A stretch of DNA of 64,000 bases from Pseudomonas sp. CC120222-01a (GTDB taxonomy: Bacteria; Pseudomonadota; Gammaproteobacteria; Pseudomonadales; Pseudomonadaceae), in NCBI RefSeq assembly GCF_003097235.1, contig NZ_QEQQ01000005.1, positions 244,113 to 308,112 on the forward strand. The letters run 5' to 3'. The position numbers were made by a program, and so were the translations under genes. How positions within the stretch are numbered: the stretch's first letter is position 1; every line of letters begins with the position of its first letter. The notes beneath the pieces were generated by a model that saw only the letters and a list, made by a program, of their open reading frames with translations, searched no databases and had not been told where the DNA came from. Positions 20,363-31,003 of the stretch are shown here, piece by piece.

Positions 20363-21837
20363 CGCTCAATCCCTTCGTGAAAGCCGGCATCGGCCTGAGC
20401 TTCGCCCTGCTGTGGTCCTGCCCGACCCTGGCGGACATGACCGCCCAGAAGAACTTCGGCCTGGATGTGAAAATCACCGGCCAGTCGGAAGACGACCGTG
20501 ACCTCGGCACTCGCTCCGGCGGCGACGTCAACGGCCTTGGCCTCGACCTGCGCCCGTGGGTCTACGGCGAGCGCGGCAACTGGAGCGCCTACGCCATGGG
20601 CCAGGCGGTTGCGGCCACCGACACCATCGAAACCGATACCCTGCGCCAGAACGACGACGGCACCACCACCGACACTGGCGACGACAGCCGCAAGCCCGAC
20701 AAGAGCTACCTGGCCATGCGCGAGTTCTGGGTCGGCTACAGCGGCCTCACCGCCTACCCGGGCGAGCAACTGCGCCTCGGCCGCCAGCGCCTGCGCAGCG
20801 ACGACGGCATGTGGCGCGACACCAACATCGAAGCGCTGAACTGGACCTTCGACACCACCTTGCTCAAGGCCGACCTGGGCGTGGCCCAGCGCTTCAGCGA
20901 ATACCGCACCGACCTTACCGAGCTGGCCCCGGAAGACAAGGACCGCACGCACATCTACGGCAACGTCGCCACGCAGTGGACCCCTGGCCACTGGGTCGGT
21001 GTACGCGCCCATCACACCCATGACAGCGGCAGCCTGAAGAACCCCGGCGAGACCGTCGACGCGCTGGACAAGACCCGCACCGGCGACCTCACCTGGCTGG
21101 GCCTGGAAGCCAACAGCGACGCCTACAACTGGCGCAACGACCACACCGTCAACTACTGGGGCAGTGTCACCTGGCTGACCGGCGACCGCGACACCCTCAG
21201 CAGCCAGACCGTCGGCGACCAGACCGTGGCCACCGGCAAGCAGAGCGGCAACGTCAATGCCTGGGCCACCGACCTCGGCATCCGCCTGCGCCTGGACCCG
21301 CAATGGCAAGTCGGTGCGGCCTACGCCCGCGGCAGCGGCGGCGGTGGCGACGACGGTTCGAACAACTTCGAGCAGACCGGCCTTGAGAGCAACCGCTCCA
21401 ACTTCACCGGCACCCGCTCGCGCGTACACCGCTTCGGCGAAGCCTTCCGCGGCGAGCTGGGCAACCTGCAGGCGGCCACCCTGTTCGCCTCCTGGCAGCT
21501 GCGCGACGACTACGACGCCAGCCTCATCTACCACAAGTTCTGGCGTGTCGACGGCAACCAGAACATCGGTTCCAGCGGCATCAACGCGGTGGTCGACGAC
21601 AACGGCGTGAACCGCCAGCTGGTCGACGGCGAGAAAGACCTCGGCCAGGAAATGGACGTGGTCGTCACCAAGTACTTCAAGCAAGGCCTGCTGCCGGCTT
21701 CGATGAGCCAGGCGATCGACGAGCCTTCCGCTCTGGTGCGCCTGCGTGCCGGTGTGTTCAAGCCGGGCGATGCCTACGGCAAGGAAGCGGACTCGTACAT
21801 GCACCGCGCCTTCGTCGACGTGATCTGGCGCTTCTGA
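20359..21837 (+). CDS. algE: Alginate outer-membrane porin AlgE
   Basis: A 492-residue beta-barrel through which alginate leaves the cell. A signal peptide of about 25 residues ends at TLA. The mature part shows alternating strand patterns, acidic turns, and an Arg-rich stretch in the barrel ([14 protein letters not shown]) fitting an anion-selective pore. The C-terminus is VIWRF, ending in Phe as expected for BAM-dependent barrels. Start codon overlaps the algK stop. Confidence 0.97.
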   Translation: MTLNPFVKAGIGLSFALLWSCPTLADMTAQKNFGLDVKITGQSEDDRDLGTRSGGDVNGLGLDLRPWVYGERGNWSAYAMGQAVAATDTIETDTLRQNDDGTTTDTGDDSRKPDKSYLAMREFWVGYSGLTAYPGEQLRLGRQRLRSDDGMWRDTNIEALNWTFDTTLLKADLGVAQRFSEYRTDLTELAPEDKDRTHIYGNVATQWTPGHWVGVRAHHTHDSGSLKNPGETVDALDKTRTGDLTWLGLEANSDAYNWRNDHTVNYWGSVTWLTGDRDTLSSQTVGDQTVATGKQSGNVNAWATDLGIRLRLDPQWQVGAAYARGSGGGGDDGSNNFEQTGLESNRSNFTGTRSRVHRFGEAFRGELGNLQAATLFASWQLRDDYDASLIYHKFWRVDGNQNIGSSGINAVVDDNGVNRQLVDGEKDLGQEMDVVVTKYFKQGLLPASMSQAIDEPSALVRLRAGVFKPGDAYGKEADSYMHRAFVDVIWRF

Positions 21838-21853
21838 GGCCGGGAGACCCCTG

Positions 21854-23413
21854 ATGAACCTTCACCCGCACATCCGTCACAGCCTCCTGGCCAGCGCTTT
21901 GCTGCTGGCCAGCGGCCTGGCTGTCGCCGCAGAGCCCCAGGTGATCGCCAAGGAGCTGCAGCAGGCCAAGACCTACACCGTGGCCAGCGCTCCGATCGAG
22001 CCGCTGCAGATGGACCCGCCGAAACTGCCCGACCTGTCCGGCTACACCGCCGCAGCGGTGCAGAAGAAGATCGACCGCCGTCACAAGGGCAAGGTCAGCA
22101 TCCGCCGCATGTTCCAGGAGGACACCCTCAAGGAATTCGTCGGCGGCGACAACAAGGCCGCCGAGTGGGTGCAGCGCCAGCACGGCATTCCCCAGGCGAT
22201 CTTCATCGATGACGGCCATGTCGACCTGGTCGAGCTGAGCAAGAAGGTGCCCAAGCAGTACCTCAGCGAAGTCGAACCAGGCGTGTACCTGGCGCGCCTG
22301 CCGATCGTGGTCGGGCAGAAGGGCATTCTCGAGATCGACGGCAAGGTCAAGCAACTGCGCCTGTCCCAGGAAGGCGGCTCGTTCCTGGTCAACGACGGCA
22401 AGCTGTTCGTCACCGACACCCAGGTGACTGGCTGGCGCGAGAAGGACAACGGCCCGGCGACCTTCCGCTCGCCCAAGGAATTCCGCCCGTTCCTGCTGTC
22501 GTGGGGCGGTACCGAGACCTATATCGTCAACACCAAGATGGCCAGCTTCGGCTATGCCAAGTCCAAGTCGTACGGCGTGAGCATTTCGCAGTACACACCA
22601 AACATGTCCCAGCGCATGGGCCGCCCGGAGCCGACCGGCTGGATCATCGGCTCGACCTTCAGCGACATGTGGTACGGCTTCTACTGCTACGAGACCTCCG
22701 ACTTCGTGGTCAAGGACAACACCTACCACGACAACATCGTCTACGGCATCGACCCGCACGACCGTTCGCACCGCCTGATCATCGCCGGCAACACCGTGTA
22801 CGGCACCAAGAAGAAGCACGGCATCATCGTCTCGCGTGAGGTCAACGACAGCTGGATCATCAACAACAAGAGCTACGACAACAAGCTCTCGGGCGTGGTG
22901 ATCGACCGTAACAGCGTCAACAACCTGGTGGCCTACAACGAGATCTACCGCAACCACACCGACGGCATCACCTTGTACGAGAGCGGTGACAACCTGATCT
23001 GGGGCAACAAGCTGATCAACAACCGTCGCCACGGCATCCGCGTGCGCAACAGCGTGAACATCCGCCTGTACGAAAACATCGCCATGGCCAACGGCCTGGT
23101 TGGCGTGTACGGGCACATCAAGGACCTGTCCGACACCGACCGCGACATCGCCCTCGACCCGTTCGACACCAAAGTGTCGCTGATCGTGGTCGGCGGCGAA
23201 CTGTCGGCCAACGGCTCCGGCCCGCTGTCGATCGACTCGCCGCTGTCGGTCGAGCTGTACAAGGTGTCCATGCTCGCCCCGCGCAAGGCCAATGGCATCA
23301 GCCTGAATGGCGTGCTCGGCGAGCGCCAGGACGAAATCCTCGACCTGCTGGTGCGCCAGCAGAAGGCCGTGCTGATCGACCCGGTCGAACGCCAGACCGA
23401 AATGATCGATTAA
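21854..23413 (+). CDS. algG: Mannuronan C5-epimerase AlgG
   Basis: A 519-residue periplasmic enzyme that converts D-mannuronate to L-guluronate in the polymer. Signal peptide ends about residue 26 (AVAA). The C-terminal right-handed beta-helix (about 210-480) contains the catalytic DPHD motif at 300-303 (His302 equals His319 of P. syringae AlgG) and repeated N-rich turns. It also protects polymer during transit through the periplasm. Starts 16 bases after algE. Confidence 0.97.
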   Translation: MNLHPHIRHSLLASALLLASGLAVAAEPQVIAKELQQAKTYTVASAPIEPLQMDPPKLPDLSGYTAAAVQKKIDRRHKGKVSIRRMFQEDTLKEFVGGDNKAAEWVQRQHGIPQAIFIDDGHVDLVELSKKVPKQYLSEVEPGVYLARLPIVVGQKGILEIDGKVKQLRLSQEGGSFLVNDGKLFVTDTQVTGWREKDNGPATFRSPKEFRPFLLSWGGTETYIVNTKMASFGYAKSKSYGVSISQYTPNMSQRMGRPEPTGWIIGSTFSDMWYGFYCYETSDFVVKDNTYHDNIVYGIDPHDRSHRLIIAGNTVYGTKKKHGIIVSREVNDSWIINNKSYDNKLSGVVIDRNSVNNLVAYNEIYRNHTDGITLYESGDNLIWGNKLINNRRHGIRVRNSVNIRLYENIAMANGLVGVYGHIKDLSDTDRDIALDPFDTKVSLIVVGGELSANGSGPLSIDSPLSVELYKVSMLAPRKANGISLNGVLGERQDEILDLLVRQQKAVLIDPVERQTEMID

Positions 23414-23426
23414 GGAAGCCCAGACC

Positions 23427-24869
23427 ATGACTCCACACCTGATGAAACTGCTGGGCCTGTCCGCCGCCCTCCTGGCCATCAGCCAGGGCGTGCGCGCCGA
23501 CGAAGTGAAGGCCCCGACCTTCACCGCCGAGCCTTGCTGCCAGCTGTGCCCCGAGGCGCATGACGCCAGCCGCTACACCACCCGCTACCAGCAGAACTTC
23601 ACCACGCTGGTGCAGGCCCAGGGCGACTGGCTGTTCCGGACCCGCGAAGACCTGCGCACCGAGTTCAATACCACACCGGCCGGCTACAAGCGCCTGCAGC
23701 AGGTGCACGATGCGTTCAAGAAGCGCGGTGTGGAACTGGTCGTGGTCTACCAGCCGACCCGTGGCCTGGTGAACCGCAACATGCTCAAGCCCGAAGAGAA
23801 AGCCGCCTTCGACTACCAGAAGGCGCTGGGCAACTACCAGGCCATGCTCAAGCGCTTCGCCAGCATGGGCTACAACGTGCCCGACCTGTCTCCGCTGACC
23901 AACGAGCAGCTGGCCGCTGCCGACCAGGGCAAGGATTTCTACTTCCGCGGTGACCAGCACTGGACGCCCTACGGCGCCGAGCGCGCGGCGAAAATCGTGG
24001 CCGACACCGTGCACAAGATGCCGGCCTTCGAAGGCATCCCGCGCAAGGAATTCGAAACCCACAAGTCCGGGCGCATGGGCAAGACCGGCACCCTGCACAA
24101 CGTCGCCGGCCAGCTCTGCGGCACCAGCTACGCGGTGCAGTACATGGACCAGTTCGCCACCGAGCCGAAAGGCTCGACCGGTGGCGGCGACGACCTGTTC
24201 GGTGACAGCGGCAACGCCCAGATCACCCTGGTCGGTACCAGTCACAGTGGCAAGAACTACAACTTCAGCGGCTTCCTCGAACAGTACATCGGCGCCGACG
24301 TGCTCAACGTCGCCTTCCCCGGTGGCGGCCTCGAAGGCTCGATGATCCAGTACCTGGGCAGCGAAGAATTCCAGAAGAACCCGCCGAAGATCCTCATCTG
24401 GGAATTCTCGCCGCTGTACCGCCTGGACCAGGAAACCATCTGGCGGCAGATCCTCGGCCTGCTCGACGACGGCTGCGATGCGCGCCCGGCGCTGATGAGC
24501 GCCAGCACCACGCTCAAGCCTGGCAAGAACGAGCTGATGGTCAACGGCAAGGGCGGCGTGATCAAGGACCTGGTCAACCGCAACCTGCAGATGGACATCA
24601 AGTTCGAAGACCCTTCGGTGAAGGTGCTGCAGGCCACCCTGTGGTACCTGAATGGTCGCCACGAGGACATCAAGCTGGAAAAACCGGAAACCTCCGACAC
24701 CGACGGCCGCTTCGTCTTCCAGATGCGCGAAGACGAGGACTGGGCCAGCCAGAACCTGTTGGCCTTCGAGGTCCAGGGGCCGGAAAGCGGTACCCAGAAA
24801 GTCGAGGCCAAGCTCTGCAAACGCAACAACTTCGCCGTGCCCGCGCAGACTGCGCAGGCCGGACAGTGA
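23427..24869 (+). CDS. algX: Alginate O-acetyltransferase AlgX
   Basis: A 480-residue periplasmic protein with signal peptide (cleavage near VRA, residue 24), an SGNH-hydrolase-like domain and a C-terminal carbohydrate-binding module (about 350-470). The catalytic triad is visible as Asp176 and His178 (GDQHWTPYG) and Ser272 (GTSHSG). It places acetyl groups directly on the polymer, receiving them through AlgI/AlgJ. Cys37, Cys38 and Cys41 in CCQLC suggest a disulfide. Confidence 0.96.
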   Translation: MTPHLMKLLGLSAALLAISQGVRADEVKAPTFTAEPCCQLCPEAHDASRYTTRYQQNFTTLVQAQGDWLFRTREDLRTEFNTTPAGYKRLQQVHDAFKKRGVELVVVYQPTRGLVNRNMLKPEEKAAFDYQKALGNYQAMLKRFASMGYNVPDLSPLTNEQLAAADQGKDFYFRGDQHWTPYGAERAAKIVADTVHKMPAFEGIPRKEFETHKSGRMGKTGTLHNVAGQLCGTSYAVQYMDQFATEPKGSTGGGDDLFGDSGNAQITLVGTSHSGKNYNFSGFLEQYIGADVLNVAFPGGGLEGSMIQYLGSEEFQKNPPKILIWEFSPLYRLDQETIWRQILGLLDDGCDARPALMSASTTLKPGKNELMVNGKGGVIKDLVNRNLQMDIKFEDPSVKVLQATLWYLNGRHEDIKLEKPETSDTDGRFVFQMREDEDWASQNLLAFEVQGPESGTQKVEAKLCKRNNFAVPAQTAQAGQ

Positions 24870-24876
24870 GGCGATC

Positions 24877-25980
24877 ATGACCATGCTCAAGCGAATCTTC
24901 AGCCCCGCCCTGCTCACCCTCGCCCTGTTCGGCGGTGCCGCCCATGCCGCACTGGTGCCCCCGCAGGGTTACTACGAGGGCATCGAGAAGCTGAAGACCG
25001 GTGACGGCAACTTCCGCTGCGAGCCGGCTCCCAAGCCGTACACCGGGGCGTTGCAGTTCCGCAGCAAGTACGAAGGCTCGGACAAGGCCCGGGCGACGCT
25101 CAACGTCGCCTCGGAAAAAGCCTTCCGCAAGTCCACCGAAGACATCACCACGCTCGAGAAGGGCGTGAGCAAGATGGTCGGCCAGTACATGCGTGACGGC
25201 CGCCCGGCACAGCTCGACTGCACCCTGGCTTGGCTCGGTAGCTGGGCACGTGCGGGGGCGCTGCTGTCCACCGACTACAACCACACCGGCAAGTCCATGC
25301 GCAAATGGGCGCTGGGCAGCATGAGTGGGTCGTGGCTGCGCCTGAAGTTCTCCAACTCGCAGCCGCTGGCCGCGCACCAGGCCGAGGCCGAGCTGATCGA
25401 GAAGTGGTTCGCCCGCCTCGCCGAGCAGACCGTGCGCGACTGGAGCGACCTGCCGCTGGAGAAGATCAACAACCACAGCTACTGGGCGGCCTGGTCGGTG
25501 ATGGCCACCGCCGTGGCCACCGACCGCCGCGACCTGTTCGACTGGGCCGTGAAGGAATACAAGATCGGCGCCAACCAGGTAGACGATCAGGGCTTCCTGC
25601 CCAACGAAATCAAGCGCAAGCAGCGCGCCCTGGCCTATCACAACTATGCCTTGCCGCCGCTGGCGATGATCGCCAGCTTCGCCCAGGTCAACGGCGTCGA
25701 CCTGCGCGCCGAGAACAACTTCGCCCTGCAACGTCTGGGCGAAGGCGTGTTGGCCGGTGCCCGCGACCCAAGCCACTTCAAGGAGCGCGCAGGTGAGAAG
25801 CAGGACCTGACCGATCTCAAGGTCGACAGCAAGTACTCCTGGCTCGAGCCCTGGTGTGCGCTCTATCACTGCGTTGGCGACACCCTGCAGCGCAAGCAGC
25901 ACATGCAGCCGTTCAACAGCTTCAGGCTCGGCGGCGACATGACCCGGGTCTACGACCCGAGTGCAGAGAGCAAGAAATGA
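24877..25980 (+). CDS. algL: Alginate lyase AlgL
   Basis: A 367-residue periplasmic polysaccharide lyase family 5 enzyme that clears alginate trapped in the periplasm by beta-elimination. Signal peptide ends at AHA (residue 24). Catalytic residues match P. aeruginosa AlgL with a shift of two: Lys64 (FRSKYEGSD), Asn199/His200 (NNHSYW), Arg247 and Tyr254 (ALAYHNY). The ATG at 24877 has GTGAGG upstream; sequence before it overlaps algX out of frame. Confidence 0.96.
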   Translation: MTMLKRIFSPALLTLALFGGAAHAALVPPQGYYEGIEKLKTGDGNFRCEPAPKPYTGALQFRSKYEGSDKARATLNVASEKAFRKSTEDITTLEKGVSKMVGQYMRDGRPAQLDCTLAWLGSWARAGALLSTDYNHTGKSMRKWALGSMSGSWLRLKFSNSQPLAAHQAEAELIEKWFARLAEQTVRDWSDLPLEKINNHSYWAAWSVMATAVATDRRDLFDWAVKEYKIGANQVDDQGFLPNEIKRKQRALAYHNYALPPLAMIASFAQVNGVDLRAENNFALQRLGEGVLAGARDPSHFKERAGEKQDLTDLKVDSKYSWLEPWCALYHCVGDTLQRKQHMQPFNSFRLGGDMTRVYDPSAESKK

Positions 25981-26004
25981 ATTGAACCCCATGTGGGGTT
26001 GGAA

Positions 26005-26036
26005 CCTGTGGGAGCGGGCATACCCGCTCCCACAGG
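26005..26036. repeat. REP hairpin inside the alginate operon (algL-algI gap)
   Basis: A perfect 14-bp inverted repeat (26005-26018 and 26023-26036) with loop CATA, core GGAGCGGG/CCCGCTCC. It sits in the only long gap (139 bases) of the downstream half of the operon. In RNA it would be a very stable hairpin able to protect the upstream message from 3' decay or reduce transcription into algI-J-F-A. Confidence 0.9.
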
Positions 26037-26119
26037 GACCTAGGTGACCTTCCGGTTTTGCACTGGGGGGTTTGGGGGGCGCTTTGCCCTGGATGCTGTG
26101 AACAAAAAGGAGAACCGGG

Positions 26120-27577
26120 ATGGTCTTCTCGTCCAACGTGTTCCTGTTCCTGTTCTTGCCGATATTCCTCGGCCTGTACTACTTGAGCGGGCAACGCTAT
26201 CGCAACCTGCTGCTGCTGGTCGCCAGCTACATCTTCTATGCCTGGTGGCGGGTCGACTTCCTCGCACTGTTCGCCGGCGTGACCCTGTGGAACTACTGGA
26301 TCGGCCTGAAAGTCGGCGCCGCTGGCGTGCGCACCAAGCCGGCCCAGCGTTGGCTGCTGCTGGGCGTCGGCGTGGACCTGACGATCCTCGGCTACTTCAA
26401 GTACGCCAACTTCGGCGTCGACAGCCTCAACGCGATCATCACCTCGTTCGGCCTGGAGCCGTTCATCCTTACCCACGTGCTGCTGCCGATCGGTATCTCG
26501 TTCTACATCTTCGAGTCGATCAGCTACATCATCGACGTGTACCGCGGCGACACCCCGGCCACCCGCAACCTGATCGACTTCGCAGCGTTCGTGGCGATCT
26601 TCCCGCACCTGATCGCCGGCCCGGTGCTGCGCTTCAAGGACCTGGTCGACCAGTTCAACAACCGCACCCATACCCTGGACAAGTTCTCCGAAGGCTGCAC
26701 CCGCTTCATGCAGGGCTTCATCAAGAAGGTGTTCATCGCCGACACCCTGGCGGTGGTCGCCGACCATTGCTTCGCCCTGCAGAACCCGACTACCGGTGAC
26801 GCCTGGCTGGGCGCCCTGGCCTACACCGCGCAGCTGTACTTCGACTTCAGCGGCTACAGCGACATGGCCATCGGCCTGGGCCTGATGATGGGCTTCCGCT
26901 TCATGGAGAACTTCAAGCAACCGTACATCAGCCAGTCGATCACCGAGTTCTGGCGGCGCTGGCACATCAGCCTGTCGACCTGGCTGCGCGACTACCTGTA
27001 CATCACCCTGGGCGGTAACCGCAAAGGCACCTTCAACACCTACCGCAACCTGTTCCTGACCATGCTGCTGGGCGGCCTGTGGCACGGTGCCAACTTCACC
27101 TACATCATCTGGGGCGCCTGGCACGGCATGTGGCTGGCGATCGAGCGGGCGCTGGGCATCGACACCAACCCGCAGCGCTTCAACCCGGTCAAGTGGGCCT
27201 TCACCTTCCTGCTGGTGGTGGTCGGCTGGGTGATCTTCCGCGCCGAGAACCTGCATGTGGCCGCCCGCATGTATGGCGCCATGTTCAGCTTCGGCGAGTG
27301 GCAGCTGTCGGAACTCAACCGCGCCCAGCTCACCGGCCTGCAGGTAGCGACCCTGGTGATCGCCTACCTCACCCTGGCGTTCTTCGGCCTGCGCGACTTC
27401 TACCGCAACGCGAAACCGACGGCGAACGCCACCCCGGTGCAGGTCAACGCCGACGGCTCGATCGGCCTGGACTGGACCCGGGTGATGACCCGCGCCCTGA
27501 TCCTGCTGCTGTTCGTGGCCTCGATCCTCAAGCTTTCGGCGCAGAGCTACTCGCCGTTCCTGTACTTCCAGTTCTGA
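26120..27577 (+). CDS. algI: Alginate O-acetylation membrane protein AlgI (MBOAT)
   Basis: A 485-residue polytopic inner-membrane acyltransferase that passes acetyl groups from a cytoplasmic donor to the periplasmic enzymes AlgJ/AlgX. The MBOAT catalytic histidine is His322 in GGLWHGANF, numbered as in P. aeruginosa, and the Asn/Trp-rich region QSITEFWRRWHISLS (272-286) precedes it. AAAGGAG-like ribosome site upstream of ATG 26120. Confidence 0.97.
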   Translation: MVFSSNVFLFLFLPIFLGLYYLSGQRYRNLLLLVASYIFYAWWRVDFLALFAGVTLWNYWIGLKVGAAGVRTKPAQRWLLLGVGVDLTILGYFKYANFGVDSLNAIITSFGLEPFILTHVLLPIGISFYIFESISYIIDVYRGDTPATRNLIDFAAFVAIFPHLIAGPVLRFKDLVDQFNNRTHTLDKFSEGCTRFMQGFIKKVFIADTLAVVADHCFALQNPTTGDAWLGALAYTAQLYFDFSGYSDMAIGLGLMMGFRFMENFKQPYISQSITEFWRRWHISLSTWLRDYLYITLGGNRKGTFNTYRNLFLTMLLGGLWHGANFTYIIWGAWHGMWLAIERALGIDTNPQRFNPVKWAFTFLLVVVGWVIFRAENLHVAARMYGAMFSFGEWQLSELNRAQLTGLQVATLVIAYLTLAFFGLRDFYRNAKPTANATPVQVNADGSIGLDWTRVMTRALILLLFVASILKLSAQSYSPFLYFQF

Positions 27578-27587
27578 GGTGGATGAC

Positions 27588-28745
27588 ATGACCCGGACAT
27601 TACGCGTCACCTATTCCCTGTCGTTCCTCGGCCTGCTGGTGGGCATGGGCGCCTGGTCCACCGGCGGCTTCGAGAGCTTCCATCGCACCGAGCAGATGAC
27701 CCTGCTCAACGGCAAGCTGGCCAAGGCCGCCGAAACCCACTACGACGACCAGTTCCCGATCAAGCGCCTGGGCACCAACCTCTGGGCCGCACTGGACTTC
27801 AAGCTGTTCAACGAAGGCCGCCCGGGCGTGGTGCTGGGCCGCGACCAATGGTTGTTCAGCGATGAAGAATTCAAGCCCACTGCCGGCGCCGAGCAGCTGA
27901 TGCAGGACAACCTGGCACTGATCCGTGGCGTGCGCGACACCTTGCAGAAGCACGGCAGCCAGTTGGTGCTGGCGATCATCCCGGCCAAGGCGCGGGTATA
28001 TTCCGAGTACATCGGCAAGGAGCAACCGGCCAGCCTGCATGACGACCTGTACAACCAGTTCCATGCCCAGGCGCGCCAGGCCAACGTGTTCGCCCCCGAC
28101 CTGATGGCCGCGCTGGAACAGGCCAAGGCCCGCGGCCAGGTGTTCCTGCGCACCGACACCCACTGGACGCCGATGGGTGCCGAAGTGGCGGCGCAGGCAC
28201 TGGCCGAAGCGGTCAGCCGCCAGAACCTGCTCAACGGCGACCCACAGACTTTCATCACCGAAGCCGGCAGCACCGCCCCGTACAAGGGCGACCTGACCAA
28301 CTTCCTGCCGCTGGACCCGCTGTTCAGCAACCTGCTGCCGACCCCGGACAACCTGCAGCAACGCAGCACTCGTCCAGTCGCGCCCCAAGGAGATGGCGGC
28401 GACGCCCTGTTCGCCGACAGCCAGATCCCGGTCGCCCTGGTGGGCACCAGCTACAGCGCCAACCCGCACTGGAACTTCCTCGGTGCGTTGCAGCAAGCGC
28501 TGCACAGCGACGTCGCCAACTACGCCGAAGACGGTCACGGCCCGCTGCTGCCGATGCTCAAGTACCTGCAGAGCGATGCCTTCAAGAACGCCGCGCCACA
28601 AGTGGTGGTGTGGGAATTCCCCGAACGTTACCTGCCCATGACCAACGACCTCAGCAGCTTTGATCCGAAGTGGATCGCGCAGCTGAAGAACGCCCGTCAA
28701 TCCGAAGAAAACCTGGCCTTGTCGTCCACCCGGACGAATCACTGA
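27588..28745 (+). CDS. algJ: Alginate O-acetyltransferase AlgJ
   Basis: A 385-residue protein with an N-terminal signal anchor (about 8-24) and a periplasmic SGNH-like domain related to AlgX. The triad is Asp190 and His192 (TDTHWTPMG) and Ser288 (GTSYS), at the same numbers as in P. aeruginosa AlgJ. It relays acetyl groups with AlgI and AlgF. I start at ATG 27588, well spaced from GAGGTGG, rather than the GTG at 27579 that overlaps this ribosome site. Confidence 0.96.
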   Translation: MTRTLRVTYSLSFLGLLVGMGAWSTGGFESFHRTEQMTLLNGKLAKAAETHYDDQFPIKRLGTNLWAALDFKLFNEGRPGVVLGRDQWLFSDEEFKPTAGAEQLMQDNLALIRGVRDTLQKHGSQLVLAIIPAKARVYSEYIGKEQPASLHDDLYNQFHAQARQANVFAPDLMAALEQAKARGQVFLRTDTHWTPMGAEVAAQALAEAVSRQNLLNGDPQTFITEAGSTAPYKGDLTNFLPLDPLFSNLLPTPDNLQQRSTRPVAPQGDGGDALFADSQIPVALVGTSYSANPHWNFLGALQQALHSDVANYAEDGHGPLLPMLKYLQSDAFKNAAPQVVVWEFPERYLPMTNDLSSFDPKWIAQLKNARQSEENLALSSTRTNH

Positions 28746-28765
28746 TCGATAGAGAGGAAATGCAC

Positions 28766-29413
28766 ATGACTACCAAGACTTCCATTGCCAAAGCCCTCAC
28801 CCTCGCGGCCGGCCTTTCCCTTGCTTCCATGCAGGCCTTCGCCGGTGCCGATGCCGCGCTGTACGGCCCGAGCGCACCGAAGGGCTCGACCTTCGTGCGC
28901 CTGTACAACGCCACCAGCGCCCCGGCTGCGGCCAGCGTCGGCAACACCCAGATCAAGCAGGTTGGCGCCCAGGCCAGCAGCGACTTCAGCTTCCTGCCAG
29001 GCGGTGACTACACCGCCCAGGTCGGCGGCAAGAGCGTGCCGGTGAAGCTGGCTGCGGACAAGTACTACACCCTGGTCAACAGCACCAGCGGCAGCCCGCA
29101 GCTGATCGAAGAACCCCCGTTCAAGAACAAGCAGAAAGCCCTGGTGCGCGTGCAGAACCTCAGCGACCAGGCGGTGACCCTGAAGACCGCCGACGGCAAG
29201 ACCGAAGTGGTGCCGTCGGTGGCCACCAAGGGCCGTGGCGAGCGTGAGATCAATCCGGTCAAGGTCAACCTGGCCTTGTTCGAAGGCAACAAGAAAGTCA
29301 GCGACCTGAAACCGGTCGCCCTGGAGCGTGGCGAAGCGGCCGTGCTGTACGTAACGGGTTCCGGCAGCAACTTGTCGCCGGTGTGGGTAACTCGCCCCGT
29401 GGCTAGCAACTGA
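28766..29413 (+). CDS. algF: Alginate O-acetylation adaptor protein AlgF
   Basis: A 215-residue periplasmic protein needed for alginate acetylation, thought to link AlgJ and AlgX. The signal peptide ends at AFA (residue 26). The rest is small, beta-rich and without catalytic motifs. ATG 28766 is seven bases after AGGA; a second ATG at 28760 lies too close to that site. Confidence 0.95.
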   Translation: MTTKTSIAKALTLAAGLSLASMQAFAGADAALYGPSAPKGSTFVRLYNATSAPAAASVGNTQIKQVGAQASSDFSFLPGGDYTAQVGGKSVPVKLAADKYYTLVNSTSGSPQLIEEPPFKNKQKALVRVQNLSDQAVTLKTADGKTEVVPSVATKGRGEREINPVKVNLALFEGNKKVSDLKPVALERGEAAVLYVTGSGSNLSPVWVTRPVASN

Positions 29414-29445
29414 TCCCCCTGCCTCATAACGACTATTGGAGAAAC

Positions 29446-30903
29446 ATGATGATCCCGGTAATTCTTTCTGGTGGTAGCGGTTCCCGTCTGTGGCCTCTGT
29501 CGCGCAAGCAGTTCCCCAAGCAGTTCCTGGCGCTGACCGGTGAACACACGCTGTTCCAGCAGACCCTCTCGCGCCTGCGCTTCGAGGGCATGGACACCCC
29601 GATCGTGGTCTGCAACAAGGACCACAAGTTCATCGTCCAGGAGCAGCTCGCTGCCCTGAAACTGGAAACCCAGGGCATCCTGATGGAGCCGTTCGGGCGC
29701 AACACCGCGCCAGCAGTGGCGATGACCGCCATGAAGCTGGTCAACGAAGGCCGTGACGACCTGATGCTGGTGCTGCCCGCCGACCACGTGATCGACGACC
29801 AGAAGGCCCTGCAACGTGCCCTGGCCCTGGCCACCGTGGCTGCCGAGCGCGGCGAGATGGTGCTGTTCGGCGTGCCGGCCACCAAGCCGGAAACCGGCTA
29901 CGGCTACATCCGTTCCAGCCAGGACGCGCTGCTGCCCGAAGGCGTGGCCCGGGTCGCCCAGTTCGTCGAGAAGCCTGACGAGAAGCGCGCTGCCGAGTTC
30001 GTCGCCGCCGGTGGCTACTTCTGGAACAGCGGCATGTTCCTGTTCCGCGCCAGCCGCTTCCTCGAAGAACTGAAGAAGCACGATGCAGACATCTACGACA
30101 CCTGCGTGCTGGCCCTGGAGCGCAGCGATGAGGACGGCGATGTGCTGAGCATCGACGAAGCCACCTTCGAATGCTGCCCGGACAACTCCATCGACTACGC
30201 GGTGATGGAAAAGACCCAGCGCGCCTGCGTGGTGCCGATGTCGGCCGGCTGGAGCGATGTCGGTTGCTGGTCGTCGCTGTGGGAAGTGCACGACAAGGAC
30301 GCCGACGGCAACGTCACCAAGGGCGACGTGGTGGTGCAGGACAGCCGCAACTGCATGATCCACGGCAACGGCAAGCTGGTGTCGGTGATCGGCCTGGAGA
30401 ACATCGTCGTGGTCGAGACCAAGGACGCGATGATGATTGCCCACAAGGACAAGGTCCAGGGCGTCAAGCAGATGGTCAAGACCCTCGACGAGCAGGGCCG
30501 CAGCGAAACCCAGAACCACCTGGAAGTGTATCGCCCGTGGGGCTCGTACGACTCGGTGGACATGGGCGGCCGCTTCCAGGTCAAGCACATCACCGTCAAG
30601 CCGGGCGCCAGCCTGTCGCTGCAGATGCACCACCACCGCGCCGAGCACTGGATCGTGGTGTCCGGCACCGCCGAGGTGACCTGTGACGAGAACGTGTTCC
30701 TGCTCACCGAGAACCAGTCGACCTACATCCCGATCGCCTCGATCCACCGCCTGCGCAACCCGGGCAAGATCCCGCTGGAGATCATCGAGGTGCAGTCCGG
30801 CAGCTACCTGGGCGAGGACGACATCGAACGCTTCGAGGATGTGTATGGGCGTACGTCCACGCCGGTCGAGCGTGGCGTGTCGGTGAAGACCATCGCGCAG
30901 TAA
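29446..30903 (+). CDS. algA: Bifunctional phosphomannose isomerase / GDP-mannose pyrophosphorylase AlgA
   Basis: A 485-residue cytoplasmic enzyme catalysing the first and third steps from fructose-6-phosphate to GDP-mannose; the middle step needs AlgC, not encoded here. The N-terminal nucleotidyltransferase motif is LSGGSGSRLWPLSRKQFPKQ; the C-terminal cupin isomerase domain has the metal site QMHHHRAEH (393-401). Last gene of the operon, followed by an intrinsic terminator. Confidence 0.98.
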   Translation: MMIPVILSGGSGSRLWPLSRKQFPKQFLALTGEHTLFQQTLSRLRFEGMDTPIVVCNKDHKFIVQEQLAALKLETQGILMEPFGRNTAPAVAMTAMKLVNEGRDDLMLVLPADHVIDDQKALQRALALATVAAERGEMVLFGVPATKPETGYGYIRSSQDALLPEGVARVAQFVEKPDEKRAAEFVAAGGYFWNSGMFLFRASRFLEELKKHDADIYDTCVLALERSDEDGDVLSIDEATFECCPDNSIDYAVMEKTQRACVVPMSAGWSDVGCWSSLWEVHDKDADGNVTKGDVVVQDSRNCMIHGNGKLVSVIGLENIVVVETKDAMMIAHKDKVQGVKQMVKTLDEQGRSETQNHLEVYRPWGSYDSVDMGGRFQVKHITVKPGASLSLQMHHHRAEHWIVVSGTAEVTCDENVFLLTENQSTYIPIASIHRLRNPGKIPLEIIEVQSGSYLGEDDIERFEDVYGRTSTPVERGVSVKTIAQ

Positions 30904-30912
30904 GCAATACCC

Positions 30913-30942
30913 AAGGGGCCGCCAATGCGGCCCCTTCCTTTT
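30913..30942 (+). terminator. Rho-independent terminator of the alginate operon
   Basis: Perfect 10-bp stem AAGGGGCCGC/GCGGCCCCTT with loop CAAT, followed by CCTTTTG, nine bases after the algA stop codon. Confidence 0.9.
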
Positions 30943-31003
30943 GAGGCCGGCCTGATTTGGCGCTACGATGGTCAGACCTGCGCAACCAAGGTCTGCCTGC
31001 CCC

